This document shows, in pieces, positions 23,268 to 33,857 of a DNA stretch of 64,000 bases. Source of the DNA: Hordeum vulgare subsp. vulgare (taxonomy: Eukaryota; Streptophyta; Magnoliopsida; Poales; Poaceae); contig NC_058522.1 of the NCBI RefSeq assembly GCF_904849725.1, forward strand, positions 458,926,844 through 458,990,843, in the 5' to 3' direction. Numbering within the stretch: the first letter of the stretch is position 1; each line of letters starts with the position of its first letter. A program made the translations under genes and the position numbers. Below the pieces are notes generated by a model that was not told the origin of the DNA, searched no databases, and worked only from the letters and a program-made list of their open reading frames with translations.

Positions 23268-24666
23268 TGAAAGTGCGTTATATCGTCTAGAGGGGGGTGA
23301 ATAGGAGATTTTTAGAATTTCATCACTGAGGAAATTCCTTTTGAGGAAATTCCTCACTGATGACTAACTTACAGCGGAAACAGTAAAGGATCAGAAGTGC
23401 AAAGTTTCACAACAGCAATTTTTCAGAGTGATGAATGTGAAAACAGATTGCACTGTGAGCAGGCACGCAAAATACAGATGAGGATTAACTGGCGTGAAGA
23501 ATTTGGGGTTGAGGAAATTCAGAGAAAGTCTTCAGCAAATTCTTCAAACAGTAGGAGTTAAAGTCATCAACACATAATCTGAGGAAAGTAAAGAGTTGAG
23601 AAATTAGAACCCGTTTCTCAGTGAAAACAGTAGTTGATGACCGAGTTCCAACTGCTGTGACAGTCGTACATCTGGTTTGGAGCGGCTTGGTATTGAAACC
23701 AAAGGACACACAGTCCCTACCGTGTTCTCCTTGGGCTAAGAACACACAGTCCTCGCCCAACACTCGTGGCAAGTCTTCAGGGCAGACTTCCAAACCCTCA
23801 CAAACTTGGTCACCAGGCGATCCACAATTGACTGTTGGAAAGCTCTAGACCATGACGCCTAACCGTCTGGAGGATGCACAGTCCTCAAAGGTAAAAGGCT
23901 TCAGTCCCACACATGAACAACTTCTTCAGTGATGCTCAATCACTAGGTTTGGTTTGTGGTTTTGGTGTATGGGGTATTTCCTCACTGATAAATTACTCTC
24001 GAAGACTCTGAGGAATTTGGGTTGCTCTTATGACAAGTGTTAGTTCCTAACGGAGCAGCCAACCAGCTAATGGTTGTGGGGGCGGCTATTTATAGCCTGG
24101 GAGCATCCCGACATGATTTGACACTAATGCCCTTAAATAATATGACTGTTGGTGTGGATAAGACCAATGACTTGGCGTGGCTATCGAAACGGTTGGAACC
24201 CTCAACTGTGAGAGTCCTCGTGTCACTCGTATTCCTGACTTGAGGCTTTTGGTAGGATTAGGCTTGGGTTGAGCATCATGAGGAAATTCATTCCAAAGTG
24301 TAACTTCGACCCCCTTTAACAGTACGGTGTTCCTATTACTCAAGTGTGAAGAAAATAAAACAGAAAGAGTAAATCTTCATGCTTCAAAGTCTTCAAAATG
24401 ATTTTCTTCAGGACACACCGAATTCCTCAATTTCAGTATCTTCATGAGGAATATCAATTTCATCGCAGATTCCTCGCGATTCATTTCTTCAGCTTCAGAC
24501 CAATTTCTTCAACCGAGGATATACATTTTTAGGGGTCGATATTCATCAAATATCTCAAACTCCTCAATGACTTATAGATCCTGTGTACACTCATAAACAC
24601 ATTAGATACTTAACCTATAAGTCCTCAAACCACCAAAATCACTAAGGGGCACTAGATGCACTTACA
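23268..24666 (-). repeat. 5' LTR of element C, 1.40 kb
   Basis: Near-identical partner of 10279-11696, with the same ends (TGTAAGTGC at 24666, ...GCACTTTCA at 23268 on minus). It is slightly shorter because of small deletions, including within the G-run after its start on plus. It is followed on the right by internal sequence rather than target DNA. Confidence 0.92.
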
Positions 24667-25018
24667 ATCTCCCCCTTTTTGGTGGTTGATGACAATTAGG
24701 TTAAGTCTTCAACAGGGATCAAAAATACGAAGTGTAAATACTCATTTGAGGAATTTGAAATCAAGATTCACAGAGACTACCCTTGAAGATGTGCATATCT
24801 TGAGGATTTTGTTTTTTCACAGCAAATGCACATTGATGATTTATATCATGGAGATCTCCCCCTGAGTCTTGTAAATCATGCATATATTTAACATATCATA
24901 TGAAGAAAATGAAGATGCATGATGAAAAATGGTATCTGACGAATTCCAGCATGCGTGCATTTAAACTTGAGGAATAAGCATGCGAAGAAAAACGTTCAAA
25001 AGTGTTAGAGTGATGTCA
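24667..25018 (-). repeat. Extra copy of the polypurine-tract end of a Sirevirus internal region
   Basis: 24667-25010 repeats 11697-12039 almost base for base, including two of the four polypurine tracts. It therefore represents the 3' end of a second, truncated element that shared the 23268-24666 LTR. After about 25010 the match ends. Confidence 0.88.
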
Positions 25019-25032
25019 GAGGAATAAGCATG
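25019..25032. repeat. 14 bp repeat at the C/B deletion junction
   Basis: GAGGAATAAGCATG at 25019-25032 exactly repeats 24969-24982. Element B gag sequence starts immediately after. It looks like templated filler added when a break was joined. Confidence 0.8.
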
Positions 25033-25460
25033 ATGACAATCTGAGCACATGCTCAACGATTGAGTTTTTCTCTTTTACTTTGCGGACAAAGGATCTTGTC
25101 GGAGGTCTTATACCTCTCAAAACGGGCATGAGTCCGAAATCCTAATTTCAGCTCTTGGAACATCTCATATATTCCATGACGTTCAAAAATGTTTTGGTGC
25201 CTCAATTCTAAGCCGTAAAGCAAGACACACTGAACTATCATGTAGACATCAAAACATGTATGTGAGATGTTCACAACATCCACATATGATGCTTAAGGTA
25301 GCTCACCGAGCGGTGCATTAAGGACATAAGCCTTTTGCGCAACGATGAGGACAATCATCAGTTTACGGACTCAGTCCACATAATTGCTACTATCATCTTT
25401 CAACTTAGCTTTCAATAGGAACATATCAAAATACAAGGGAGCTACAACGCAAGGTAATCA
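25033..25460 (-). pseudogene. Element B gag remnant
   Basis: Matches the gag of A (3265-3650) and F (58250-58640). Minus-strand pieces read FVRKVKEK-like and MFQELKLGFRTHARFERYKTSDKI (25053-25283). Only the N-terminal half remains. The zinc knuckle, protease and part of integrase were lost at the junction with C. Stops are present in every frame. Confidence 0.75.
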
Positions 25461-26280
25461 TCAACAACATAATTCGCAAAGACATTTTGACTATGTTCAT
25501 GATAAGGAGTTCAATTAATCATATTACTTAAGAACTCCCACTCAAATTGACATCCCTCTGGTCATTCGAATGATACATGATCCAAATTCACCAACCCAAG
25601 TCCGGTCAACACGTGAGATGAGTTGGTTTCAATTGTGAACATCTTCATGTTGATCATATCAACTATATGACTCATGTTTAACCTTTCGGTCTCTTGTGTT
25701 TCGAGGCCATGTGTGAACATGCTAGGCTCGTCAAGTTTAACCCGGGTGTTCCGCGTGTGCAAAACTGTCTTGCACCCATTGTATGTGAACGTAGAGTCTA
25801 TCACACCTGATCATCACATGGTGTCTCGAAATGACGAACTCTCACAACAGTGCACACTCGAGGAGGACAAAATTTTATCATGAAATTTTCATGAGGGATC
25901 ACCTCATAATGCTACCATCGTCCTAAGAAAAACAAGGTGCATAAAAGTATTAACATCACATGCAAATCATAAGTGACATGATATGGCCATGAACTTGTGC
26001 TTTTGATCTCCATCTTCAAAGCACCGGCATGATCTCCATCGTCACCGGTGCCACACCATGATCTTCATCATCATGATATCCATCAATGTGTTGCCATCGA
26101 GGTTGTCGTGCCAACCATGCTTGTACTACTATTGCTACCGTTTATCTATAAAGTAAAGAGTTACCTAGCACTTAATGAGTGACACGAAGGTCATACAATA
26201 ATTAAGGACAACCCTATGGCTCCTTTCGTTTGCCGTAGCATCAACTTTCAAGTCGATATTAACTATTACAACATGATCAT
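25461..26280 (-). other. Element B leader, first part
   Basis: Homologous to the leaders of A (3700-4450), D (32040-32815) and E (35900-36690), and non-coding. It stops at ...ATCAT (26276-26280), the left target duplication of element D. It resumes at 43539. Confidence 0.82.
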
Positions 26281-28050
26281 TGATGGGGAACGTTGCATGG
26301 GAAACAAAAAAAAAATCCTACGCACACATAAGATCCATCCATGGTGATGACCATCTACGAGAGGAGAGATTGTATCCACATACCCTTGTAGATCGCTAAG
26401 TGGGGAGCATTAAGAAACGTTGTTGATGTAGTCAAACGTCTTTGCGATCCAATCACGATCCGACACATGAACTGTGTCCCGATCTAGCGCCAAACCGACT
26501 GCACCTCCGCGTTTAGCACACGTACAGCTCGATGACGATCTCCACCTTCTTGATTCAGCAAGATATACAAAGAGGTAGCTGAATTCTATGACACCACCAC
26601 AGTGTGACGGCGATGGTGGTGGAGTTATTCCATGAGGGCTTCGTCGTGCACTACCGGAATGACCTACGAGGTGTCACGAAGTAGTGGAGGGAGAGGGGCT
26701 GCGTCGTGGCTTGAGGTGCGGCTAGCCTCTCTCACCTCCACTATATATAGGAGGGAGGGAGGGGTCGCGCCCTAGGGAAACCTAGGGGTTCGGCCGGTGC
26801 TCCAAGGAGGGGCAGGAGTCCTTCGCCAATTCGGTTTGGTGGAGGAATCCTCCTCCTCCTAGTAGGTTTGCCCCCACCTCTCTCTTTTGGCGCATAGGAC
26901 ATACTGGGCTGGCCGCCCAGCCCACTAGGAGCTGGTGCACCACCCTTTAGGTCTATGTGGCCCTCTCCGGGTGGGTGGCCCCTCTCGGTGGACCCCCGGA
27001 ACCCATTCGTCATTCCCGGTACATTACCGGAAATACCCGAAAACCATCCGGCATTCAAATATACCTTTCATATATATCAATATTCGTCTCCGGGCCATTC
27101 CGGAACTCCTCGTGACCTTAGGGATCTCATATGGCACTCCCAAAAACATTTGGTCACCAACATACATAATTCAACTATACCAAAACGACACTGAACATTA
27201 ACTGTGCAGACCCTGCGGGTTCGAGAACTATGCAGACATGACCTGAGAAACTGTCCGTTCAATAACCAATAGAGGGACCCGGATCTCCATATTGGCTCCT
27301 ACATATTCTACGAAGATCTTTATCGGTTGAACATCTACATCAAGGATTCACTTAATCATGTATAACATTCCCTTTGTCATTCGGTATGTTACTAGCCCGA
27401 GATTCGATCGTCGGTATCTCTATACCTATTTGAATATCATTACCGGCAAGTCACTTTACTTTTTCCGTAATACAAAATCCCATGGCTAACTCTTTACTCA
27501 CATTGCTAGCAAGGGTTTTTGTGATGTTATATTACCGAGTGGTCCCTGAGATACCTCTCCGTCATACGAAGTGACAAATCCGAGTCTTGATCCATGCTAA
27601 CTCAGCAGACACCTTTGGATATACATGTAGAGCACCTTTATAGTCACCCATTTATGTTGCAACGTTTGATACACACAAGGTATTCTTCTGGTGTCAGTGA
27701 GTTACATGACCTCATGGTCATAGGAACATATACATGACATGCAGAAAAAACAGTAGCAATAAAACGAAACGATCACATGCTACGTTCATAGTTGGGGTCT
27801 TGTCCATCACATCATTCTCCTAATGATGTGATCCCGTTATCACTTGTCTATGGCCAGGAAACCTCGACCATATTTAATCAACGAGCTAGTCTACTAGAGG
27901 CTTACTAGGGACACTATGTTGTCTATGTATCCAAACATGTATGTGAGTTTCCATTCAATAAAAATCTAGCATGGATAATAAACGATTATCTTAAACAAGG
28001 AAATATAATAATAACTATTTTATTATTGCCTCTAGGGAATGTTTCCAATA
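26281..28050 (-). repeat. 3' LTR of element D, 1.77 kb
   Basis: Homologous to the other Angela-type LTRs. The ends are slightly decayed: TATTGGAAAC on minus at 28050 instead of TGTTGG, and ...CCCATCA at 26281. A TATA-like CCTATATATAG on minus lies near 26742-26752. Confidence 0.9.
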
Positions 28051-28500
28051 GTCTCCCACTTGCACTAGTGCCAATAATCTAGCTCACATCACTATGTGAT
28101 TTACAATGTAACGAATCTAATACCCATACAGTTCTGGTGTTGATCATGTTTTGCTCGTGGAAGAGGCTTAGTCAATGGGTCTCTAACATTCAGATCTGTG
28201 TGCACTTTGCAAATATTTATTTCCTCCTCTTTGATGTAATCGCGGATGGAATTGAAGCGTCGATTTATGTGTGTGGTCCTCTTGTGAAACCTTGGTTCCT
28301 TGGCTAGAGCAATGGCACAAGTGTGGTCAGAGAATAGAGTCACTGGATCCAGTGCACTCGGCACAACCCCAAGACGTGACATGAATTGCTTCATCGAGAC
28401 ACCTTCTTTAGCTACATGTGCGGCAGCTATGTACTTTGCTTTGCATGTAGAATCAGCTACCACTCTTTGCTTAGAACTACACCAACTTACCGCGCCCCAT
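28051..28500 (-). pseudogene. Element D polypurine tract and RNase H
   Basis: GTGCAAGTGGGAGAC on minus (28065-28051) is the polypurine tract. Upstream, 28101-28463 encodes RNase H: CKAKYIAAAHVAKEGVSMKQF, TLFSDHTCAIALAKEPRFHK and NVRDPLTKPL. The catalytic D and E regions are recognisable, although CDNT has become SDHT. A frame break near 28465-28500 separates it from RT. Confidence 0.88.
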
Positions 28501-29600
28501 TAAGAATAATACGTATTCGGTTTGTGTCTTAGATTCATCCGGATCAATGTCAAAGCTTGCATCAACGTAACCCTTTACGACGAGCTCTTTGTCACCTCCA
28601 TAAATAAGAAACATTTCCTTAGTCCTTTTCAGGTACTTCATAATATTCTTGACCGCTATCGAGTGCTCCATTCCTGGATTACTTTGAAACCTTCCCACCA
28701 TACTTATGGCAAGGCTGACATCACGTCTTGTGCACAACATTGCATACATGATAGAGCCTATGGCTTAAGCATAAGGGACGACACTCATCTTTTCTCTATA
28801 TTCTGCAGTTACTGGGAATTGAGTCTTACTCAACTTCACACCTTAAGCATAGGGGAACCCTTTCTTGGACTGTTCCATTTTGAACTTCTTCAAAACTTTG
28901 TCAAGGTATGTGCTCTCTGAAAGGCCTATTAAATGTCTTGGTCTATCTCTATAGATCTTTATGCCTAATATGTAAGCAGCTTCTCCTAGGTCCTTCATTG
29001 ACAAACTTTTATTCAAATAATACTTTACGCTCCCCAAAAGATCTATATTGTTTCCAATCAGCAATATGCCATCACCATATAATATTAGAAATGTTATAGA
29101 GCTCCCACTCACTTTCTTGTAAATACAAGCTTCTCCATAAACCTATATTAACCCAAACGCCTTGATCACTTCATCAAATCATTGATTCCAACTCCGAGAT
29201 GCTTGCACAAGTCCATAAATGGATCACTCGAGTTTCCATACTTTCTCAACATTCTCTGGATCGACAAAACCTTCTGGTTGCATCATATACAACTCTTCCT
29301 TAAGGAAACCGTTAAGGAACGTTGTTTTGACATCCATCTACCAAATTTCATAATAGAAAAATGCAACTATTGCTGATATGATTCTGACGGACTTAAGCAT
29401 CGCTACGAGTGAGAAAGTCTCATCGTAGTCAACTCCTTGAACTTGTGAAAAACCCTTTGCCACAAGTCGAGCTTTATAGAAGGTGACGTTACCGTCCGCG
29501 TCCGTCTTCTTCTTCAAGATCCACTTGTTCTGAATGGCCTTTCGTCCTTTAGGTAATACTTCCAAAGTCCATACTTTGTTTTCGTACATGGATCCTATCT
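28501..29600 (-). pseudogene. Element D reverse transcriptase
   Basis: Open pieces at 28477-28749 (MYAMLCTRRDVSLAISMVGRF), 28843-29112 (FLILYGDGILLIGN, SMKDLGEAAYILGIK) and the end of the 29338-30276 frame (NKWILKKKTDADGNVTFYKARLVAKGFSQVQG). The catalytic YVDD has become YGDG, so the enzyme would be dead even without the frame breaks near 29120-29340. Confidence 0.88.
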
Positions 29601-30893
29601 CGGATTTCATGGCCTCTAACCATTTGTTGGAATCGAGGCTCATCATTGCTACTTCATAACTTGTAGGTTCATCTTTGTCTAACAACACGATTGATAAGAC
29701 ACGGTTGTCGTACCACTCACGAAGAGTACGTGCCCTTGTCGACCTACAAGGTTCGATAGCAACTTGATCTGAAGTTTCATGATCATCATCATTAGCTTCC
29801 TCTTGAACTGATGTAGCTTCCACAGAAATATCTTTCTGTGTTGCACCACCCTTTGGTTGAAGTAAAGGTCCTATAACCTCATCAAGTTCTATCTTTCTCC
29901 CACTCAATTCTTTCGAGAGAAACTCTTTCTCAAGAAAAGCTCGGTTCTTAGCGACAAACACTTTGCCTTCGGATATGAGATAAAAGGTGTACCCAACTGT
30001 CTCTTTTGGGTATCCTATGAAGAGACACTTTTCCGCTTTGGGTTCCAGCTTTTCAGGTTGAAGCTTTTTGGCATAAGCATCACATCCCCAAACTTTAGGA
30101 AACGACAACTTTGGCTTCTTGCCAAACCACAGTTCATATGGAGTCGCCTCAACGGATTTTGATGGTACCCTATTTAAAGTGAATGAAGTTGTCTCTAATG
30201 CATAACCCCAAAATGATAACGTATGCTTATGACGTTCGGACACACTATTACGTTGTGGTGTTCCTGGCGGTATCAACTGTGAAACAATTCCACATTGTAT
30301 TAAGTGAGTGCCAAACTCATAACTCAGATATTCGCCTCCTCGATTAGATCGTAGGGATTTGATCTTCTTGTTACGATTGTTCTCAACTTCACTCTGAAAT
30401 TGCTTGAAATTCTAAACGTTTCAGACTTGTGTTTCATCAAGTAAACATAACCATATCTACTCAAATCATGTGTGAAGGTGAGAAAATAACGATAACCACC
30501 GCGTGCCTCTATGCTCATTGGTCCGCACACATCAATATGTATGATCTCCAACAAGTCACTTGCACGCTCCATTGTTTCGTAGAACGGAGTTTTAGTCATC
30601 TTGTCCTTGTGGCATGGTTCACATGTGTCAAGTGATTCAAAATCAAGTGACTCTAAAAGTCCATCAACATGCAGTTTCTTCACGCGTTTTATACAAATAT
30701 GACCTAAGTGGTAGTGCCACAAGAAAGTGGTGCTATCCTTATCAACTCTACATCTTTTGGCATCAATGTTATGTATATGTGTACCATCACTATCGAGATT
30801 CAATATGAACAAACCCCTCACATTGGGTGTATGACCATAATAGATATTACTCATATAAATAGAACAACCATTATTCTCTGACTTAGTAACCAT
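29601..30893 (-). pseudogene. Element D integrase
   Basis: Frame 30893-30324 holds GAG-pre-integrase (LWHYHLGHICIKRV, DTCEPCHKDKM) and the first part of the core (IIHIDVCGPMSIEARGGYRYF, DDLS altered to HDLS). Frame 30276-29338 continues with PPGTPQRNSVSERHKHTL, SFPKVWGCDAYAKK and KCLFIGYPK. It then runs through the acidic linker into RT. A frameshift or stop near 30280-30350 lies between the two. Confidence 0.9.
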
Positions 30894-31390
30894 CTCGCAA
30901 TAAACAAGATCCGGATATAACGTTCATGCTTAACGTAGGCTCAAAATAAAAATTATTCAGGTTCATCACTAATCCCGATGGTAACTGAAGTGAAAGCGTG
31001 CGGACGGCGATCGCATCAACCTTGGAACCATTTCCCACGCGCATCGTCACTTCGTTCTTCGCGAGCCATCGTCTATTCTGTAGTTCCTGCTTTGAGTTGA
31101 AAATGTGAGCAACCGAACCGGTATCAAATACATAGGCACTACAACGAGAGCTGGTGAGGTACACATCAATAACATGTATCTAAAATATACCTTGTTTAGC
31201 GTTGGCCGCCTTCTTATCGGCCACATACTTGGGGCAGTTCCGCTTCTAGTGATCAGTACCCTTGCAATGAAAGCACTCAGTTTCCGGCTTAGGACCAGCT
31301 TTGGGATTCTTCACGGGAGGAGCAACTTCTTTGCCACTCTTCTTGGAGTTACCCTTCTTGCCTTTGTCATTTTTTCTTGAAACTACTGGT
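30883..31390 (-). pseudogene. Element D protease and zinc knuckle
   Basis: 30883-31164 encodes the aspartic protease with VFDTGSVAHIF (DTG near 31119-31127) and LQLPSGLVMNLNN. Upstream, 31230-31280 encodes the knuckle ECFHCKGTDH-stop-KRNCPK, where the usual W is TAG (31246-31248). That stop alone would end translation of Gag. Confidence 0.87.
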
Positions 31391-32027
31391 CTTATTGACC
31401 ATCAACACTTCATGTTCTTTCTAGATTTCTGACTCAGCGACTTTCAGCATCGCAAACAGCTCGGCGATTGACTTATTCATCCCTTGCATGTTGTAGTTCA
31501 ACACAAAGCCTTTATAGCTAGGTGGCAATGATTGAAGAAATCTTTCAGTGATTGCCTCTGGCGGGAGAACAATTCCCAATTCAGCTAGCTGATTAGAGTA
31601 CCTAGACATTCTAATTATGTGTTCACTGACAGACCCGTTCTCCTCCATTTTGCAAGCATAGAACATATCATAGGTTTCATACCTCTCAATCCGGGCATTC
31701 TTCTCAAAGATAAACATCAACTCCTGGGACATCTCATATGCTCCATGACGTTCAAAACGTCTTTGAAGTCCCGGTTCTAAGCCAGAAAAATGGCACATTA
31801 AACTACTGAGTAGTCATTCTTATGCGCTTGCCACATGTTCATATCATGTTGGGTCGCCGGTTGGGGTGGCATGTCACCTAGAGGTGCATCAAGGACATAA
31901 TTCTTTTGAGAAACCGTGAGAACAAGTCTTGGATTTTGGGCTAGTCTACAAATTTACTCTCATCATCTTTTAACTTGGCTTTCTCTAGGAACGCATTAAA
32001 ATTCAGGGGTGCTACTGCGCGAACCAT
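31391..32027 (-). pseudogene. Element D Gag
   Basis: ATG at 32027 opens MVRAVAPLNFNAFLEKAKL. After breaks near 31800-31960 the frame 31798-31421 gives RRFERHGAYEMSQELMFIFEKNARIERYETYDMFY and MSRYSNQLAELGI, then NYNMQGMNKSIAELFAMLKVAESEI. This is the Copia Gag body ahead of the knuckle. Confidence 0.87.
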
Positions 32028-33272
32028 TGATCTACAACATAAATTTGCAAAGATTACTTAGACTATTGTTCAAGATAATGAGTTTAGTTAATCATATTAC
32101 TAATAAAGTCCCACTCAAATTGACATCCCTCTAGTCATTCGAGTGACACATGATCCAAATTCACTAACTCAAGTCCGATCATCACGTGAGTTGACTTGGC
32201 TTCAATGATGAACATCTCCAAGTCGATCATATCTACTATATGATTCATGTTCGACCTTTCTGTCGCTTGTGTTCCTAGACCATGTTTGTACATGCTAGGC
32301 TCATCAAGTTAAACCTGAGTGTTCTGCGTGTGCAAAATTGTCTTGCACCTGTTGTATGTGAACGTAGAGTCTATCACACCCGATCATTACGTGGTGTCTC
32401 GAAACGACAAAATTTCGCAACAGTGCATACTCGGGGAGAAGACAATTTTATCTTGAAATTTTAGTGAGGGATCACCTTATAATGCTACCATCATCCTAAG
32501 AAAAATAAGGTGCATAAAAGGAGTAACATCAGATGCAAATCATAAGTGACATGATATGACCATCATCTTGTGCTTTTGATCTCCATCTCCAAAGCACCGG
32601 CATTATCTCTATCATCATCGGCGCCACACCATGATTTCCATAATTGTGCTGCCATCGAGGTTGTCGCGCCAACTATGTTGTAACTACTAAAGCTACTGAA
32701 CTAGCGATAAAGCAAAGTATCACCAGGCACAAAATAATTAAAGACAACCCTACGGCTCCTGTCGGTTGTCGTAGCATCAACGTGCAAGTCGATATTTAAC
32801 TATTACAACATGATCATCTCATACATCAAATATATCATATCATATCTTTGGCCATATCATATCACAACATACCCTGCAAAAACAAGTTAGACGTCCTTTA
32901 ATTTGTTGATGCTTGTTTTACGTGGCTGCTATGGGTATCTAGCATGATCGCATCTTACTTACGCAAAACCACAACGGTGATATACAATTTGCTATTTAAC
33001 CTTCTCCAAGGACCACCTCTGTCAAATCTGATTGAACTAAAGTAGGAGAAATAGAGACCCGCTAGTCATCTTTATGCAACAAGTTGCATGTTAGTCGATG
33101 AAACCGGTCTCTCGTAAGCGTAAGAGTAATGTTGGTCCGGGCTGCTTCATCCAACAATACCGCCGAATCAAGAAAAGACTAAGGTGGGAAGTGATCTAAA
33201 TATCAACGCCCACAAACTCCTTTGTGTTCTACTCGAGATGCCAACTACGGATAGACCTAGCTCTCATACCAC
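32028..33272 (-). other. Element D leader and primer-binding region
   Basis: Non-coding leader matching those of A, B, E and F. The site next to the LTR (33256-33271) reads TGGTATGAGAGCTAG on minus, one base from the initiator-Met tRNA match TGGTATCAGAGC. No genes. Confidence 0.85.
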
Positions 33273-33857
33273 TAATGGGGAACGTTGCATGGGAAACAAA
33301 AAAATGCCAATGCACACATAAGATCTATCCATGGTGATGAACATCTACGAGAGGAGAGATCGATCCACATACCCTTGTAGATCACCAAGTGGGATGCGTA
33401 AAGAAACGCGGTTGATGTAGTCGAACGTCTTCGCGATCCAATTACGATTCGTCCCACGAACTCTGCCCCGATCTAGCGCACAACAAACGGCACCTCCGCC
33501 TTCAGCACACGTGCAACTTGATGACGATCTCCGCCATTTGATCCAGCAAAAGAGATGAAGAGGTAGCTGAATTCTCCGACAGCACGACGACGCGACGGCG
33601 ATGGTGATGGAGCTAATCCGGCAGGGCTTCACTGTGCACAACCGGAATAACCTAAGGGGTGTCATGAAGTACTGGAGGCAGAGGGGCTACGCTGTGGCTT
33701 GAGGTGCAGCTAGCTTCTCTCACCTCCACTATATATAGGAAGGAGGGAGGGGTGGCGCCCTAGGGAAAACCCTAGGGGTTCAACGGCGCACGAAGGAGGG
33801 GGAGGAGTCCTCCTCTAATTCGATTTGGTGGAGGAGGAGTCCCCCTCCAATTCGATT
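33273..33857 (-). repeat. 5' LTR of element D, inner part
   Basis: Begins at the primer-site side (TAATGGGGAACGTT on plus, a decayed TG end) and matches 26281-26850. It is cut at 33857 by element E; about 90 bp of D's LTR around the junction is missing. It continues at 42462. Confidence 0.88.

Larger units (their letters stand above)
10279..25018 (-). mobile_element. Element C: Maximus-type Sirevirus (Copia) with an extra 3' ORF
   Basis: A 14.7 kb minus-strand Copia. Two LTRs (10279-11696, 23268-24666) flank gag with a zinc knuckle, an aspartic protease (DSGCTHH), integrase, RT (YVDD) and RNase H. A 3.7 kb ORF lies downstream of pol, and several polypurine tracts precede the 3' LTR. A large Copia with initiator-Met tRNA priming, an extra ORF after pol and multiple polypurine tracts fits the Sirevirus (Maximus) lineage. 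Beyond the 5' LTR there is an extra copy of the 3'-terminal internal sequence (24667-25018), so two tandem elements once existed. No matching target duplication is seen. Confidence 0.88.

Noticed and set aside
24667..25018. Possible third LTR of C
   Set aside because: The sequence matches the internal region beyond the LTR end (11697 onward), not the LTR itself, so it is a partial internal copy.
26281..28050. Reading this LTR as the 5' LTR of element B
   Set aside because: It is followed by a polypurine tract and RNase H on minus, and ATCAT flanks 26281-43538, so it is D's 3' LTR. B's own 5' LTR is at 44001-45824.
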